Assembly: GCF_030272615.1 (NCBI RefSeq)
Contig: NC_081407.1
Coordinates: forward strand, 149,483,744 to 149,547,743
DNA from: Cryptomeria japonica
Taxonomy: Eukaryota; Streptophyta; Pinopsida; Cupressales; Cupressaceae
Length of the DNA: 64,000 bases
Reading direction: 5' to 3'
Below are positions 46,741-57,899 of the stretch, piece after piece. Numbering within the stretch: the first letter of the stretch is position 1; each line of letters opens with the position of its first letter. Under the pieces are notes generated by a model that did no database searches, was not told the DNA's origin, and was given only the letters and a program-made list of their open reading frames with translations. The position numbers and the translations under genes were made by a program.

Positions 46741-48595
46741 TAAGCTTTATGTTATCCACGCCCCCTCTGCCCACTTGCCCCTTTTCAGTTTAAGCTTTAT
46801 GTTATCCATGCCCCCTCTTGGTATGTGGTGCAAGAGCACCAAAGACAAGATTGACCACCATGAGGCCATAATGAAGATTTATGAGATATTAATTTTATGA
46901 TGTTAAAATGACCATTTGATATTGTAATAATGGCTAATAATGCCATTTGAAGTCATATTGTTCATATATTGAGTCATTTTGTAATAAGTTGTCAAAAGTT
47001 GTCATGTGGGTAAAATGATGTCAAAATGAGCATGTGATGGGGTCTAATGGGTAGGATAGGAGTTTAATAAGAATTTTGTGTTTCATAAGGTCTCATATGA
47101 CCCTATTATTGTAATAGAATGATTAATTAGAGTCATGTAGCAAGAAAGATCAAAACTTGTCAATTGACAACTAAAAGTGTCAATTTGACAACAAATTAGG
47201 GATGTAACGCCTAAAAGGTGGTTGTATCGGTGGTTAAGAGTTGATTGTCGGTTATCATGAGTGTAAATGTATTTAAACATTGGTTTGAATTCCAAAAGCA
47301 AGAGAGAGGTACAAATTGAAATGTAAGAGTGACAAACTGATAATAAAATCTCACGGTTTCCTACAAAAGCTTGTTAAATCTGCTTTTACTTGTGACTGAG
47401 GTTTCTCTTTGTTTCTTCGTTATGGATTGATCATAGGAATATAAAGATGGACTAGGGTTAATAAATTAATTTGGTGCTGTTATTGAAGGTTTTACACTCA
47501 AATTTGATCCATTTATACTAATTGTCCTAAATACTGTTGTAGGTGACAGTTTTGAAGGGTTTTGACAGTCAAAGTGTGAAATTGACTCATCCTATTTTAT
47601 GTAACTTATGTAACTTGTAGGATGAGTCTACTATGTTTACTATAAGTGTTTATAACTTTGAGAATGTAGGAGAGATCATAAATGCATAGGGAGGATACCT
47701 TAGGGGTGATGAGTCACAAGATGACAAAGAGCATAGATATTACATTAAGCTTTGTGCTATGCACACCCCCTCTACCCACTTTCCCCTCATCATTGTTGAC
47801 CTATCTTGGTATGCAATTCACCCATTTTTCTCCTATAACTCTTTCATCCCGATGATTGAATCCATACCATGGACTGCTTTGCATCATGGGAGCTATATTG
47901 TGTTGAGATATTTCAATAATAATCATGATCATGGATCCCACTTCATTATATGTATTAAAGAGATTTTATTTAATTATCACTTACAACAAGATCAATGCAC
48001 ATTTTGAAGTTGCTTCTAATAACATCATGCAAGGCACACTACTACCTAGAAGACACTTTGACAAATACTTGATGATCTTTGCCTATCTATAAAAGAGATA
48101 CTTGAAACTTAAGGCTCAATTATCTAATATGGACTAAACCTTTGCCCCTATGTAAGATTTGTGCTATCCACACCCCTTCTGCGTACCCGCCCCTTGGCCT
48201 TTTTGACCTTTGTTGGCATGAAGTTCACCCATTTTTTCCCTACAACTCTGTTGTCCTTGTGACAGATCATGGAGTGTGATTTGAAACATTGATGCAAAAT
48301 ATCCTACACAATTGAATCTGGAAACAAAATCCTAATCTTGATAGATATTACATTAAGCTTTGTGCTATGCACACCCCCTCTTCCCACTTGCCCCTCACCG
48401 TTCTTGACCTATCTTGGTGTGCAATTCACCCATTTTTCTCCTACAACTCTTTCTTCCTAATGATGGATCATGGAATATGATCCAAAACATTGATACAAAA
48501 TATCCTATACAATCGAATCCAGAAACAAAATACTAATCTTGATAGATATTACCTTAAACAAAATGAATAAACTAAACCTAGGAATAAATTCACCA
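46741..48595 (+). repeat. Repeated TAAGCTTTGTGCTAT blocks and ~202-bp tandem pair
   Basis: The start word TAAGCTTTRTGYTATSCAC occurs near 46742, 46791, 47746 and 48354, and a variant near 48149. Units 48149-48353 and 48354-48555 form a tandem pair, each ending with one MITE arm (GATCCAAAACATTGATACAA-type and CTGGAAACAAAAT) like that inside the chromovirus RT. Between 46840 and 47740 no gene was recognised. Confidence 0.6.
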
Positions 48596-48858
48596 AATAA
48601 CCTTAGAGCTCTTGCTCCAAGATTGTGAAGATGAATATGGCTACCATCTCTCATATCACTTTTGTAACATCAAACAAGGTAGGGGAGGGACATTTATTCA
48701 TCACATTGCTATATAAGATCATCATAGATAAATTGAACCCTTAAATAAAACCTTGGAGCTCTTGCTCCAAGATTGTGAAGATGAATGTAGCTACCATCTC
48801 TCATATCACTTTTGTAACATCAAATAAGGTAGGGGAGAGACATTCATTGATATAAATG
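48596..48858 (+). repeat. Tandem duplication of ~148 bp
   Basis: GAGCTCTTGCTCCAAGATTGTGAAGATGAAT-type copies begin near 48605 and 48753 and continue through CATCTCTCATATCACTTTTG and AAGGTAGGGGAG. A third related copy is at about 17210-17280. Confidence 0.75.
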
Positions 48859-48999
48859 TATTAAATTGAACCCTTGAATGAATTGATGTAAATGTATGGG
48901 AGTAGCCATCATATTTGTTTTGATGGATTACATTGGAATCCTCGGATCGGAAATTAAGAACGGTCAGCTGGCGTGGCAGGCAAAATGGACGGGGTGCTA

Positions 49000-49110
49000 A
49001 TCAGAAGCGCCTTTAGTGTTTTTTGCAACCTTCCTGCGGCTGAGGTCGAACCCGTAATCGTATAATTTATAAACATTATCATTCGCCGTTAAACCACGAG
49101 GAACTGCCAA
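49000..49110 (-). mobile_element. tRNA-like SINE head
   Basis: On the minus strand GTTCCTCGTGGTTTAACGG (A-box-like) precedes CGGGTTCGACC (B-box-like). The same arrangement recurs at 53610-53730. Confidence 0.45.
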
Positions 49111-49439
49111 AATATAAAATAATTGTTTCTTACTAGTAGTATAAACCAGTAACGTATGAAGAGCACGTTTTATACATTGCGAATGCATTTAGGGTATCAG
49201 TATATTTTATAATTTTTGTATAGATACTGTAAAATAAAAGATTGATTGATTTTACGTCTATTATTCAATTACAATTTTAGTTTCTAATGGTTTTGATCAA
49301 TCATTCTTTATAACATTTTTTATTTTATTTAGGATTACATTATAGACGCGATTTTGTTCTATTGGCTAGATCATATCATGAATAGTTTGACCTAATTTCA
49401 ATATTCAAAATCTCTTACTTTGAGTCAACCTTTTTAAAA

Positions 49440-51130
49440 TCTAGTGATTACCTCATCTTAATGCATGTCAAAAACGCTCAAGTTGAGCAATTAAAGGCTT
49501 GTATCATGTGCATCTTCTAGATCATTATAAATATCAAGTATTATCATGCCTTATCTTAAAAACATTCACACTCCAATTGTATTTATCATTTTATTCCAAG
49601 AGCATCTAAAACTATAATCTACAGATTTGCATACATGATCATTATCTGTCAATCTGTGTGTATATGAATATAGTATTATTAGAAGAGGGTCTTGACTTGT
49701 TGTCAATGAATTTGCCAAATATTTATTTGCATCTAATAAACCCCAATATGTTTTTCAACACAACTCCTTTTGCAAGTACATCAGTATGTTAGAAATTTGA
49801 AACAAATGCATAACTAAGATCTATCTAAGCGAGAGATAATCTATAAAAATATAATGAAATAGAACAATTATAGACCCATCATTTCAAAAGATGTGCAAAT
49901 GGTCCAGGGGGTTGAGCTTAGTTGGTTAAAGCATTGAGTTCTCAATGTGGAGACCCAAGTTCAACTCCCATGAGGGACACCTTTGTGGAATTCTAAGTTG
50001 TCACTCTTGGTCTTCCATTGGTTGTATTTGTCACATTGTTTAAAGTGGATTTCTAAGTTGTGACCCTTGGTCTTCCAATTGTTGTTTCTAGTTTGGTGCT
50101 CGAAAGGAGCTAGTATTCGTAATAAGTTTGCTCGAAAGGAGCTGGTATTTGTAATAAGTTTGTAACATGGATGCTCGAATGAGCAAAAAATGAGTTTTAT
50201 TGTAATGCCATTCTATGATACTTAATACGAAAAAAGATGTGCAAATGTCAAGGTGAAAAGATTGCATTAAGAGCTCAAAGAGAAGTTGCAAAAGAATGAC
50301 TACTTAGAACAATGCAAGAGCATCTCAATTCTATGCAATAGGTGTAGAATAGAATACAAAATACAAGCTATATAGTGAGTTTATATGGAACTAGGGAGAG
50401 GATGAAGGTGTAAAATCCAACCAATAGGGTATGGCCACCAATATTAAATAAACTAATCAAAATACTAAATATTCCACCCTTTAAGGATGGGGCCACCCCA
50501 ACAACTCGTCTCCTAGTTAATAATTAATTAAAATTGCTTTATTAACATAAACAAGATTAATAAAAATGTGGGAAAAACCTAGGACTAAGTGAAAATAAAT
50601 ATCCCTAAAAAAAAAAAAAACCTACACCAAATTAGTGTAGGTCTAGACAAATAAAACTCATAGGTCAATAGGAGTAGAGGGCCTATCTTTGCAAGGAAGA
50701 TGCAATCACAACAATAAGAGAAAATCACAAAGATTCATTTGAGGTGACAAAATTCACATTACTTTTCCTTTGTTTCCTAAGTATCAATTACATCATCAAA
50801 TATATATTCCACCACATCAATCACAATCTATTGATAATCAAAACTAGAAATTAGTAAATTACATAAAAATAGTTAAGCACCTCTATTTTTCTCTTAACAT
50901 TTGCATGATTTTCTTTGTTCATTAATTATTTTTTCTATAATTTATTATTCATTATTCAATACTTATAGAAAAAGAAAATAAATAGGATGGGAGTAATCTC
51001 ATGATACATTTAGTCCTAATAATTTATAAGAAAACAATTTAATACTTATGAAAAACATTGATATCAAGTAAGATGGGATAATGCAAAATATTCGCAGAGA
51101 ATGCATTAATATGCATTCTTTAAGAGAAAA
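49440..51130 (+). repeat. Dispersed repeat family, copy B second block with ~850-bp insert
   Basis: 49440-49790 and 50640-51000 match 18000-18600 across a break. The insert between them includes a complete SINE. Confidence 0.6.
49902..50231 (+). mobile_element. SINE with 16-bp target duplication
   Basis: It begins GTCCAGGGGGTTGAGCTTAG with A-box-like TTGAGCTTAGTTGG and B-box-like CAAGTTCAACTCCC. The body holds a partial internal duplication (TTCTAAGTTGTCACTCTTGG / TTCTAAGTTGTGACCCTTGG; GCTCGAAAGGAGCT twice). The 330-bp element is flanked by AAAAGATGTGCAAATG at 49886-49901 and 50232-50247. Confidence 0.85.
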
Positions 51131-52430
51131 GTAAAGATGCCATTAGTGAATACCTTCAAATGAGAAAATAAAACAATTTATGTATGAAAATGAAAATTTT
51201 CTTAAGTGTAAAAGAGAAGGTATAAAAGAATAATATGTGGCACACAACAAACAAAAAATAATTAAGAAAAGGACATATGTAAGAAGATAGAGGATCCATA
51301 AGAAAGAGGTTTACAAAAAATGAGGCTCAAGCATAAAAAAATGAAGGAGAAGATATATGTGATAAAGAGGAGGAGAACAATAATCATAGCTCCATAAAAT
51401 AGAAAAAAAAAAAAACAAACTAAAATAAACTATATATTTGGTCAAAATATGATGAAAGTATTTTTAATGATTTTACATAATCCTAAATCCATAGGGAGAC
51501 AACATAAAAAGAGAAAAGAAATGGAACATGGGGAAAAATAGAATGTTCATGGCCATTTCTATCTTTTGTATACTTTTTGAGATCATAAGAAAATATCATA
51601 AATACAACTAAAATAAAGACCATGTAAATAAAATATGATAAAATAGAAAATCGGTGAGAATAGACCAATATGCTTTTCATAAACATCATCCAGTAAGAAT
51701 CCTGATCTGATTCATCAACTATTAATTCTCCTAAAATGATCATCATCATGTGATGGAGTAGAAATCATACAATGCAAGCCCATATAGAAATGCTTGTATA
51801 AGAGAATTTATTTTATTTTATTTTTTATATTGGTACCCAATTTTTTTTTGTCTTTTGTCTGGAAATTTTTCTTTTGATTTTTGCTTGATGTTTTATTCCT
51901 ACTTTCAACTTTCTTTTCTTGTTTCTTTTTCATATATGATTTTGTTCAATTTTTTTATTTTAAGAGTAGTCTTGTTTTTCCTAGGAGTTGGTTTGACTGA
52001 TCCACAAGCCTCTTCTCTTACCACATTCCCTTGTATAGTTGTAGGCACAAGTGGTCATTCATCTAATATCATATTGCATTGATTAATCCTCTCTTTTGTA
52101 TAAATAAAAAATATAGATACTTCTTTCATATGTAGCTTCACAAGTTTAGATATAAATGGCCCAACAATAAAGTTCCTCAACTATGAAAGATATTGATAAA
52201 GATAATGTGGTATAGTTATGAAATTTTTATCATGTACACAATTTAATCCATGGGTGTAAAATGGATGGTGCCACTTGACATCAAGATATATCTAAGGTCA
52301 AATGAAAAAAATACTAAAAATATCCAATGTGGAGATAATATTGTAAAGTATGTGTATTTCTTTTGTACCAACATTTGGGTTTAAATCAAAAGATACAAGA
52401 TACAAGATAATGTTCATTATACCCAATGTG
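51131..52430. other. AT-rich DNA, nothing recognised
   Basis: No supported gene; short open frames here lack any family match. Confidence 0.5.
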
Positions 52431-52483
52431 TTTGGGTTTAATTAAAAAGATACAAGATTTGATTGATAACAATTTAATTGAAT

Positions 52484-52707
52484 TGCGTCTTCGGACATGT
52501 AGTGTTGCGGTTTAAACACTTCGTTGGTGAAGCGACCACCAAGGTTCAAATCCTTGCTAGGCCATTGTGTGGGGATGAGGTCATCCATTTGTGGCCTGAC
52601 CGGTTCATAGCTCCGGGTTAAAAGCATTCATGTGGAACCAGAGGGCGTGTAGTGCCAGCGTCACTGGTCACGTTAAAATTTTTACTAGGCATAGTTTAAA
52701 AAAAAAC
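52484..52707 (+). mobile_element. SINE with 16-bp target duplication and A-rich tail
   Basis: The 224-bp element has a B-box-like AGGTTCAAATCC, a GC-rich body (GGCCTGACCGGTTCATAG) and ends in an A run. AACAATTTAATTGAAT flanks it at 52468-52483 and 52708-52723. The related block at 46190-46225 lacks the insert and so shows the empty site. Confidence 0.88.
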
Positions 52708-53609
52708 AACAATTTAATTGAATCTAAAATTAATAAACAATGGGATAGAAAACTTGTTACTCTTCTCAAAAAAAATCTTCAAATATACATCAATCCTTGT
52801 CAATGACATGGTTTGTGTAGTCATGTGAAAACACTTATAGAAGATGAAGAATAAAATAAAGAGATGTTGGATAGATCATTACAATCTTGTGGGGAATTTA
52901 TTGGGGTAAGCAATGAGCAATCTAATACATCTTCATTTTTTATCCATAACATTTTCTCATGACTAAATAGCATGGATTGCTTTGCATTACATGAGCTATA
53001 TTATGTCAAGATATCTACAGAGTTATGGTGATCATAGATACCGCTTCATTGTATGTATTGAAGAGTTTTTGTTTAACCATCCTTACAACAAGTTCAATGT
53101 GCACATTTTGGTGTTAGCTTTAAAATGTTTTAATGACATCAGGACACAATGAGTTGCATTAAATCCAATAATCTTTTGAAAGGAAATCATTCTCTTTCGG
53201 ATCCTTCCTATTCATAATCAATTTCCTTTCGTATCATTCTTGATATATAACTACCTAAATGACAACTCATACCAGATGATCTTTGTGTATCCATAAGAAT
53301 ACTTGACCCTCTTAAATAGACCAAACATTTCCCCACTTGTAAGCTTTGATAAAGACTACGTTAGACAAAGTGGGTGAACATGAGCCACAAAATGATGTAC
53401 CATCAAACAAGTTAGGGAAGAATATTCATACCCTTTGCACATCATGAATAAATTGATAAAGAGCGTCATCTTTTGTACAGGCCATTAGAAGTTTACTTTT
53501 ATTTGAGAACAGGAGGCAGTTGAAATGCTGCAAATACTGTAAAATGAAGACGAAAGGGATGGAGGAGCTTCAGATTTGTCATGCAAAGGTAAAACAAAAA
53601 TGTGGTACT

Positions 53610-53730
53610 AGAGAGTACCGATTTTTACGTCTCGTCCTCCAATGCCGAGTGGCTATAGTCGAACCCGAGTCTGCGCGGTAAATATATCTTGTTATATACC
53701 ATTACACCACAGGGACTAGCCAGGATTTTC
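53610..53730 (-). mobile_element. tRNA-like SINE head
   Basis: On the minus strand AGTCCCTGTGGTGTAATGGTA, then CGGGTTCGACTATAGC, with spacing close to a tRNA A and B box. It shares position within the repeat family with 49000-49110. Confidence 0.5.
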
Positions 53731-54224
53731 TATTGTGTTTAAGTAATGTAATCAGTGTCATTAACTAAAAACGACAGAAATTATCAATTTGTCTAGATCA
53801 AGACTAGTAAGAAGGCTTAGTAACATAAATTGTAATGAGACCAACAGCATAATTTATCTGATATAAATGTATTTAGGGGAAATATCGATATATTTTATAT
53901 TTTTATATTATTGTACAGATATTGTAGATATATCTGAGTCTTTAATTTAATAAATTTGGTGTTCATTAATCAATTTGTGTTTTTCATTTGTACATTTTTT
54001 TTGTGCATCAATTATTTAAAGTTTGATTTATCATTCATTGTTTAATAATTGTAAGAAAAGAAAGGAAATGAGCTAGAGAGTGATGTGATAATAATTTAGA
54101 ACTAATAGATTGTAAATAAAAAATTTAGTAACTACTAGAAACATTGTGTAAGATGTGGTAATGTAAAAGCATGGTAAATGATGTATCAATATGTCTTTTT
54201 TAAATGTCCGTTAATGGGCTTGTT

Positions 54225-54930
54225 TGGGTTGATTCGATGCAACATGAAGAGAAGGAGCTAGTATGGAAACCACCAGAGCTAGATTGGATCAAGGTGAACT
54301 TTGACGGTGCCTGAAGGGACAACCCGGGCCCTCGAGTGCGGGGTGTGTTGCCAAAAACAATCAAGGATGTCTAGTAGCTATAAGAAAACAACATCTTGCA
54401 CTTGGAATGAATAATGAAACAGAAGTGAAAGCGGCTTCATTAACTATCCAATTGATGATTAGCAATGGAACACCAAAGTTACACCTAGAAGGCAACTCTA
54501 AGCTAATCATCAATGCTATCATTCGAGGGAGCTCTCAATACTGAAAGATAGACCAGGAAATAAAAGAAATTAAATAAAAAATTAATCCTTTGAAGACTTC
54601 AAGATATCACATGTATATAGGAATGACAACATGGAAGCGGATAGGTGTGCTAATGAAGCTTTTGATTTGCAAACAGAGGAATTAAAGATTGAGGTGGTTT
54701 AAGACGTCCTTATGCATCGTGCACTTCAAGTTCAATCGATTCAAAAATTTGTCTGTTTGTTAAGGTTGTTGGATGGAGTTACTGCGAATGGAATGTGGAG
54801 GATTTTGGCGGCAGTAGAGGGTGGCAGGAGGGGATGATATCTTTCCATATCCCCGAATATTACTCTTTGATCATTCCACCGGGTGGGGTGAAGTTTTTTG
54901 GTTGGCACAGGCGGGGTCCTTTTTATAAAA
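54225..54930 (+). pseudogene. LINE RNase H domain relic
   Basis: WKPPELDWIKVNFDGA, then NPGP, then NNETEVKAASL and LEGNSKLIINA match the RNase H domain at the end of plant LINE polyproteins (compare 11632-12040). In-frame stops and a frameshift near 54330 break it. The final motif is worn (YRNDNMEADRCANEA). Confidence 0.75.
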
Positions 54931-55500
54931 AAACAATTATACTTTTTGATGAATTTTATTTAATATTTTAAATATTTCATTTATATTTTATATAATAAAT
55001 TTTTAATTATATTTTAAATTGATTTTAAATATTTACTTTTTAATATTATTTTTTTAATATGTTTTTTAAATGTATTTTATTTTATATTTATTTTATTTTT
55101 TAATATATTTTAAATTTAATATATTTTCATTATATTTTACTTAATAAATTTTAATTATAGTTTTAGTAATTTTTTAATATATTTAATTATATTAAATTTT
55201 TTATTTCTTAATATATTTTATTTAAATTATATTTCTTTTATTTTTAAATGTATATTTATTATATAATTTTTTATTTTTTTAATATCTAATTGGAAATGCT
55301 AATTTGAGCATTAAGGTAACCATTAGCCTTCTAACATAGAAAAAAGAAATCTTAACAGTCTATATAAAAATATAAGAGTAAAATCATAACATTAGCATAT
55401 ATAACTTTAATACACTATGAAAATTTAACACTAAATCTAATTTTAAATTAAGTCTATATATTTTTAATAAATTTATATAATTTTCTAACATCAATAATAA
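54931..55500. other. Extremely AT-rich stretch
   Basis: Almost only A and T, with repeated TTTTAATATATTTTA-like words. No feature. Confidence 0.7.
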
Positions 55501-55612
55501 TTTTATCCATACCCTAACTCAAACTCTAACCCTAAATCCTCCCCTCACAATAATTATTACCCCAACCCCAACTTTAATTATATATCTAACCCTAACCCTG
55601 ATTCTAAAACTA
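55501..55612 (+). repeat. Degenerate CCCTAA-like interstitial repeat
   Basis: Several words of the form CTAACCCTAAA and ATCTAACCCTAACCCTG occur within 110 bp, like a worn telomere-type sequence (plant repeat CCCTAAA), or chance in AC-rich DNA. Confidence 0.4.
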
Positions 55613-55621
55613 ACATTATTA

Positions 55622-56936
55622 TTACTTATTTAATGATAATAATGTTATTATTTTGACCATCTTCTTCACATATTGAGCGATGAAACCTTTACTATCAAAA
55701 TTATCCCTTTTCACAAAGGTCTTCAAATGAAATCCCTTAAATTCTAGTTCAAGGTTTAGCGCATCAGAGATAGACCTGCAGCTATAATGGCCTAAGTCAA
55801 TGGGGAAAATCCCACTTGTGTTGGAGTCCTCACCATAATCCTTTGCGACATAGGCAAGTTGCCTGGAAACTTCAATCAAAATACAGGAGTCTGCCTTAAA
55901 ATCCTCCAACCTTTAGGTAAGTGAAGTGACTAAACTGTGTAAAGAAACTGCCATAGATATTAACAAGTTCAACGACTTTTGCAGACATCCTCCTATGCAA
56001 ATTACCTTGTAATTCAAAGGTCAACCTCCTGGCAAAAATATCATTCCATTAGAGATAATCATCAACATGCCCTTTTAAAGTCAAATTAGGATGATACTCA
56101 TAAATCTTTATGCCTTGAACCCATTTTGCATGGGACAATCCAGACCATTCTCTCACACAAGCAAGCATATATAACAAGTACGAAGACATATGAAAGTTTG
56201 ACATTCCAGGGTAATTACTCAAACCTTCGTGCAACCTTTCTGCGATAACAGTTCCCTAGTCAATGAACTGATTTTTATCTAGAGTGACTTGGATAAAGAA
56301 ATACATCCAGTCTTCCCAATAGAAGGAGTGGGAATTACCCTTTACTCTGCTCAACAATATTACCAAGTCTCAGATTGCGGGAATTAAATGTTCATAGGTT
56401 AGAGGTCTCGACAGCCTTGAGCCTTGTTTCTGGAATTTCAGAAGCCAATTCCGCACAATAATAGTTCTGTAATATTGCTTTTTCTCAGAGAAAATTCTAT
56501 AGAATTTTCCAATCGTCCAATCTTAATAGGGTTCTCGGTGTGGGATACCCATGGCTGCCATTACTGTCTATCTATCAATGGATAACAAAACCTCACCATT
56601 ATTTTTCCTTATGCATTTATTACCCTTGTCATAGTGATTCATACATTCTAGAACTAATTCAGGGCAAGAAGTAGCTGTAGGAAATGCGGTCGCTTCTAAT
56701 AACCCGCTTTGTGCAACATCTGTCATCATAGGATCCGCGGCTGGGTTCTGGACTCTTTCTAGAAAATCATCTAAATACAGTTGGACTAATTTTGTATCAC
56801 CTAATTCCGGTAAAGAGCTTACAAGGGAAGACGAGCTCAATAATTTGGGCAAAGTAGGCCTCATGTTTAGCTCGTGATTTTCTCCAATTAACCCACTCAA
56901 AGAAGGAAAGTGGAAACAGAAACAAACAGCTAACAA
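55622..56936 (-). pseudogene. Third ORF after integrase in the Tat-type element
   Basis: One frame runs from a likely ATG at 56864 (MRPTLPKLLSSSSLVSSL) to about 55910. It is interrupted by five stops (56568, then after IPHREPY, after LIPAI, after KNQFID, and at 56049), and continues after a frameshift to 55622. Together about 410 codons. Recognisable stretches are VLLSIDR, IVRNWLLKFQKQGSRL, SFYWEDWMYFFIQV, NYPGMSNFHMSSYLLY and EVSRQLAYVAKDYG. The amino-acid pattern between stops is protein-like (aromatic- and charge-rich, no low complexity), so it was once selected. I cannot name a domain. It lies downstream of and in the same sense as pol, where some plant Ty3 elements carry an extra ORF, but no envelope features such as a signal peptide are visible. 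Confidence 0.6.
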
Positions 56937-57431
56937 AATACCCAGATCTTTAAAACAAACTGCAACAATTTAGAAAGTTGTTGGACATACCTTCCTTTGT
57001 CCTCTGCAAACCCCTATCGCAGTCTATTTCTCTCGCTCCAAAAACTCCTTCTCAAAACCTTCCCAAGAAAATAATAATCTCGACGTGACATCTACTCTGT
57101 TTTAAAGTCGAGAAAATTTTACCCATTATTACCATAAACTGTCTCCCTTACTCTTCGTTCGTGTGACGTTACTCTAAAATGATTGTATCGGAGCATGCCT
57201 TAAATGCTAGATCGCTTCACTTCTGACACTACGGATCCTCACACACACTTGCTATAAATGACAGATTTCAAATCATTAGAGAAAGAATATTCCTCTCCTC
57301 TGCGGTCGTTAATCATATCTTAAAATCCTCACCATCACCTCACACAAGGTCACATGTCTTCCAAGAAACCTGTACACGGACTCTGAATATTGTGAAACAA
57401 TCATGACACAAAATTAACATGACAAATCTTG

Positions 57432-57603
57432 AACTTTGAACTTTGAACGAAAAAGGTTCAAGTTCAAGGTTCAAAGAATGTTAAATGCTGACAAGGACTA
57501 GCAAAGACTTAAAACCGCGCGGAAGGAAAAACATTCAAATCAACGCCCATTGAACTTTGAACCTTGAACCAAAAAGGTTCAAGTTCAAGGTTCAAGTTCA
57601 ACG
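57432..57603. repeat. Two copies of a GAACTTT/GGTTCAA hairpin
   Basis: At 57432-57477 and 57551-57603, runs of GAACTTT or GAACCTT heptads are followed by AAAAAGG and the complementary run GGTTCAAGTTCAAGG. Each can fold into a stem of about 18 bp. They lie between integrase and the third ORF. Confidence 0.8.
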
Positions 57604-57899
57604 CAGTGAAACTTAACAATGACTGAGTTACATGAGGAAAATTAAGCAAATGGCTTGACCAACGAATTAGATGGGCATTACTTCAAACAAGGACACATAT
57701 GGAATGGAAATTTTATATGGGCCCAATAGTGGCTCTACATGGGGATTGGGACTTTAAAGTACCAAGCAATGAACCTCAAAATCTCTGGTTTCACAAAATG
57801 ACTAACCAAGGTTTGACTCACAACAGGAACTGACACACCTAAACTAACACAACACAAAAAAAGAGTATGTACAAACTGATAGGGGATGCTTGTTTACAA

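Larger units (their letters stand above)
52430..54210 (+). repeat. Dispersed repeat family, copy C
   Basis: Blocks match copy B at 46080 (from 52430, outside the SINE) and copy A at 17094-17860 (53265-53900). The last part (53990-54210) resembles 18540-18600 and 20460-20600. Confidence 0.6.

Noticed and set aside
53610-53730. Possible functional tRNA gene
   Set aside because: A- and B-box words exist but the arms do not form a full cloverleaf, and the unit repeats within a dispersed family, so a SINE-like origin is more likely.
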